The notes beneath the pieces are model-generated. The model was not told the origin of the DNA and made no database searches. It was given only the letters and a program-made list of their open reading frames with translations. From contig NZ_CP061714.1 of assembly GCF_014764385.1 (NCBI RefSeq), positions 1,488,001 to 1,552,000 on the forward strand: a DNA stretch of 64,000 bases. Direction: 5' to 3'. Source of the stretch: Luteimonas sp. MC1825. GTDB taxonomy: Bacteria > Pseudomonadota > Gammaproteobacteria > Xanthomonadales > Xanthomonadaceae. The stretch's first letter is position 1, and the number at the start of each line of letters is the position of its first letter. This document shows, piece by piece, positions 62,752 through 64,000 of this stretch. A program made the translations under genes and the position numbers.

Positions 62752-63657
62752 TCAGGCGTTGGAGACGCCGTGCGGCACGTGCCCGGTGGTGACGTGCTGG
62801 CGCGCCGACTCGATGTTGTGCTGCGAATCGTCGAAGAAGATGTCCGCGCCGAACACATCCAGGAACGGACCCTTGGCGCGGCCGCCCAGGAACAGCGCCT
62901 CGTCCAGGCGCACGCCCCACTCGCGCAGCGTGCGGATCACGCGCTCGTGCGCGGGCGCAGAACGCGCTGTGACCAGCGCCGTACGGATCGGCGAGGCCTC
63001 GCCCGGCGGATAGGCCGCCTGCAGGTGGTGCAGCGCATCGAGGAAGCCGCGGAACGGACCGCCCGACAGCGCCTCGCGGGCGCGCTCGCGCTCGTGCTTG
63101 TGGAAGGCCTCGATGCCGCCTTCGCGCGACACCCGCTCGCCTTCGTCGCCGAAGATCACCGCGTCGCCGTCGAACGCGATGCGCAACTGGTCGTGGCGGT
63201 GCGCCGGCGCCTTGGCCGGCAGGATGGTGGCCGCGGCCACGCCGTTTTCCAGCGCCGCGCGCACCGAATCGGGATTGGCCGACAGGAACAGCTGCGCGCC
63301 GAACGGACGGATGTAGGGCCAGGTCGGCTCGCCGGAGGTGAACGTGGCGCGCGAGATGGCCAGGCCGTGGTGCTGGATGGCGTTGAAGATGCGCAGCCCG
63401 GTGTCGGCGGAGTTGCGCGACAGCAGGATCACCTCGACCCGCGGGGCATCGGGCGCGGCGCCCTCGTTGAGCCCCAGCAGCTTGCGCACCAGCGGGAACG
63501 CGATGCCCGGCTCGAGGATGTCGTCCTCGTTGGCGCGCTGGTGCTCGGCGTAGGCCTCGATGCCGTCACGCTCGAACAGCGCATGGCTGTCCTCGAGGTC
63601 GAACAGGGCGCGGGAGGAAATGGCGACGGTGAGCGGCGGGAGCACGGTGGATGGCAT
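62752..63657 (-). CDS. 5'-nucleotidase (cytosolic 5'-nucleotidase I family)
   Basis: 301 residues. It has VAISSRALFDLEDSHALFER at the start, VEVILLSRNSADTGLRIFNA, IAFDGDAVIFGDEGERV with the HAD nucleophile-like DGD, and DIFFDDSQHNIESARQ with the C-terminal acidic pair. These are the signatures of the PF06189 family. It dephosphorylates nucleoside 5'-monophosphates. The ATG at 63657 gives the family start; upstream residues are not family-like. It lies downstream of nadK on the same strand. Confidence 0.92.
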   Translation of the reverse strand: MPSTVLPPLTVAISSRALFDLEDSHALFERDGIEAYAEHQRANEDDILEPGIAFPLVRKLLGLNEGAAPDAPRVEVILLSRNSADTGLRIFNAIQHHGLAISRATFTSGEPTWPYIRPFGAQLFLSANPDSVRAALENGVAAATILPAKAPAHRHDQLRIAFDGDAVIFGDEGERVSREGGIEAFHKHERERAREALSGGPFRGFLDALHHLQAAYPPGEASPIRTALVTARSAPAHERVIRTLREWGVRLDEALFLGGRAKGPFLDVFGADIFFDDSQHNIESARQHVTTGHVPHGVSNA

Positions 63658-63727
63658 GCCGCCAGTATGCGCGAGCGCCGTCGCAGGACGCGAGACCACG
63701 CGCCGCGGCCTGCACGCGTTGGCGCGA

Positions 63728-64000
63728 TCAGGCCTCGAACTGCTCGCTGAGGATGCGTTCTTCGAGGTTGTGCTCCGGATCGAACAGCAGGGTCACCGTG
63801 CGCTCGTGCGACTCCTGGATGGTCACCTCGACCACGTCGCGCACCTCGTGCGAGTCCGCCGTGGCGCTGACCGGGCGCTTGTAGGGATCAAGTACGCGGA
63901 AGCGCACCAGGGTGTCGGCCTTCAGCAACGCGCCGCGCCAGCGCCGCGGCCGGAACGGCGCGATCGGCGTGAGCGCCACCACGCTCGAGCCCAGCGGCAG
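63728..64000 (-). CDS. nadK: NAD kinase, C-terminal part (5' end outside window)
   Basis: The last 90 codons are visible and continue in frame past the right edge ([20 protein letters not shown] at the edge). [20 protein letters not shown] corresponds to the family's P-x2-P-x3-R region, and [10 protein letters not shown] to the conserved D-G/S-Q/H segment near the C-terminus. NadK makes NADP from NAD. The assignment rests on the C-terminus only. It precedes the 5'-nucleotidase by 70 bases. Confidence 0.8.
   Translation of the reverse strand: MPLGSSVVALTPIAPFRPRRWRGALLKADTLVRFRVLDPYKRPVSATADSHEVRDVVEVTIQESHERTVTLLFDPEHNLEERILSEQFEA

Overview
The window is a GC-rich, gene-dense chromosomal segment from a gammaproteobacterium of the Xanthomonadaceae/Lysobacteraceae. 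I infer this mainly from the rpf (diffusible signal factor, DSF) gene order, which is diagnostic for that family: acnB/rpfA, rpfB, rpfF, rpfC and rpfG, followed by lysS, prfB, recJ, rpfE and greA. The tmRNA tag (ANDDNYALAA) and the cysteine-poor Fur fit the same group. The genus (Lysobacter, Luteimonas, Pseudoxanthomonas or similar) cannot be fixed from sequence alone. No stretch longer than 300 bases lacks a gene. I saw no insertion sequence, prophage, CRISPR array, rRNA or tRNA.

Layout. 1-7.7 kb: a truncated metallophosphatase, then aconitase B and aconitase A flanking a small VapBC-type toxin-antitoxin pair. 7.8-14 kb: the DSF quorum-sensing core. RpfB (acyl-CoA ligase) and RpfF (DSF synthase) face the RpfC sensor kinase and RpfG HD-GYP regulator; no rpfH is present. 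14-26.8 kb: a minus-strand housekeeping run of lysS, prfB (with its programmed frameshift), a secreted four-repeat PPC-type protein, recJ, rpfE, greA, carB, carA and dapB. 26.8-31.7 kb: the hrcA-grpE-dnaK-dnaJ heat-shock operon with sigma-32-like promoters. 31.7-35.6 kb: recN, fur, bamE, rnfH, ratA and smpB.

35.6-43.7 kb: a CHASE-type sensor kinase, the tmRNA gene ssrA, a response regulator translationally coupled to a hybrid kinase, a Crp/Fnr-type regulator, a tandem Usp protein and an OmpA-like lipoprotein. 43.7-47.8 kb: alr, dnaB (two DnaA-box-like sites upstream) and rpsF-rpsR-rplI. 47.9-53.1 kb: a DUF885 peptidase-like protein, iscA, asnS, a coupled pair of small unknown proteins and an unusual SDR. 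53.2-62.7 kb: a compact kynurenine-pathway operon. It runs aminomuconate-semialdehyde dehydrogenase, carbonic anhydrase, RidA-type deaminase, 3-hydroxyanthranilate dioxygenase, ACMS decarboxylase, kynureninase and kynurenine monooxygenase. It continues by overlapping start/stop codons into sbcB, a DUF2461 gene and a DUF2939 gene. 62.7-64 kb: a 5'-nucleotidase and the 3' part of an NAD kinase gene.

Functionally, two themes stand out. The first is DSF signalling: RpfF makes the signal, RpfB turns over the fatty acid, RpfC senses it and RpfG converts the signal to cyclic-di-GMP turnover. The second is tryptophan/kynurenine catabolism: kynurenine is converted to 3-hydroxykynurenine, 3-hydroxyanthranilate, ACMS, aminomuconate semialdehyde, aminomuconate and an oxalocrotonate-type product. 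Tryptophan dioxygenase and kynurenine formamidase are not in the window. I did not find a wholly unknown system. The best leads are the carbonic anhydrase inside the kynurenine operon, the DnaA-box pair ahead of dnaB, the YxxxK-less SDR next to the kynurenine operon, the stand-alone PPC-repeat secreted protein, and residue changes in RpfG.
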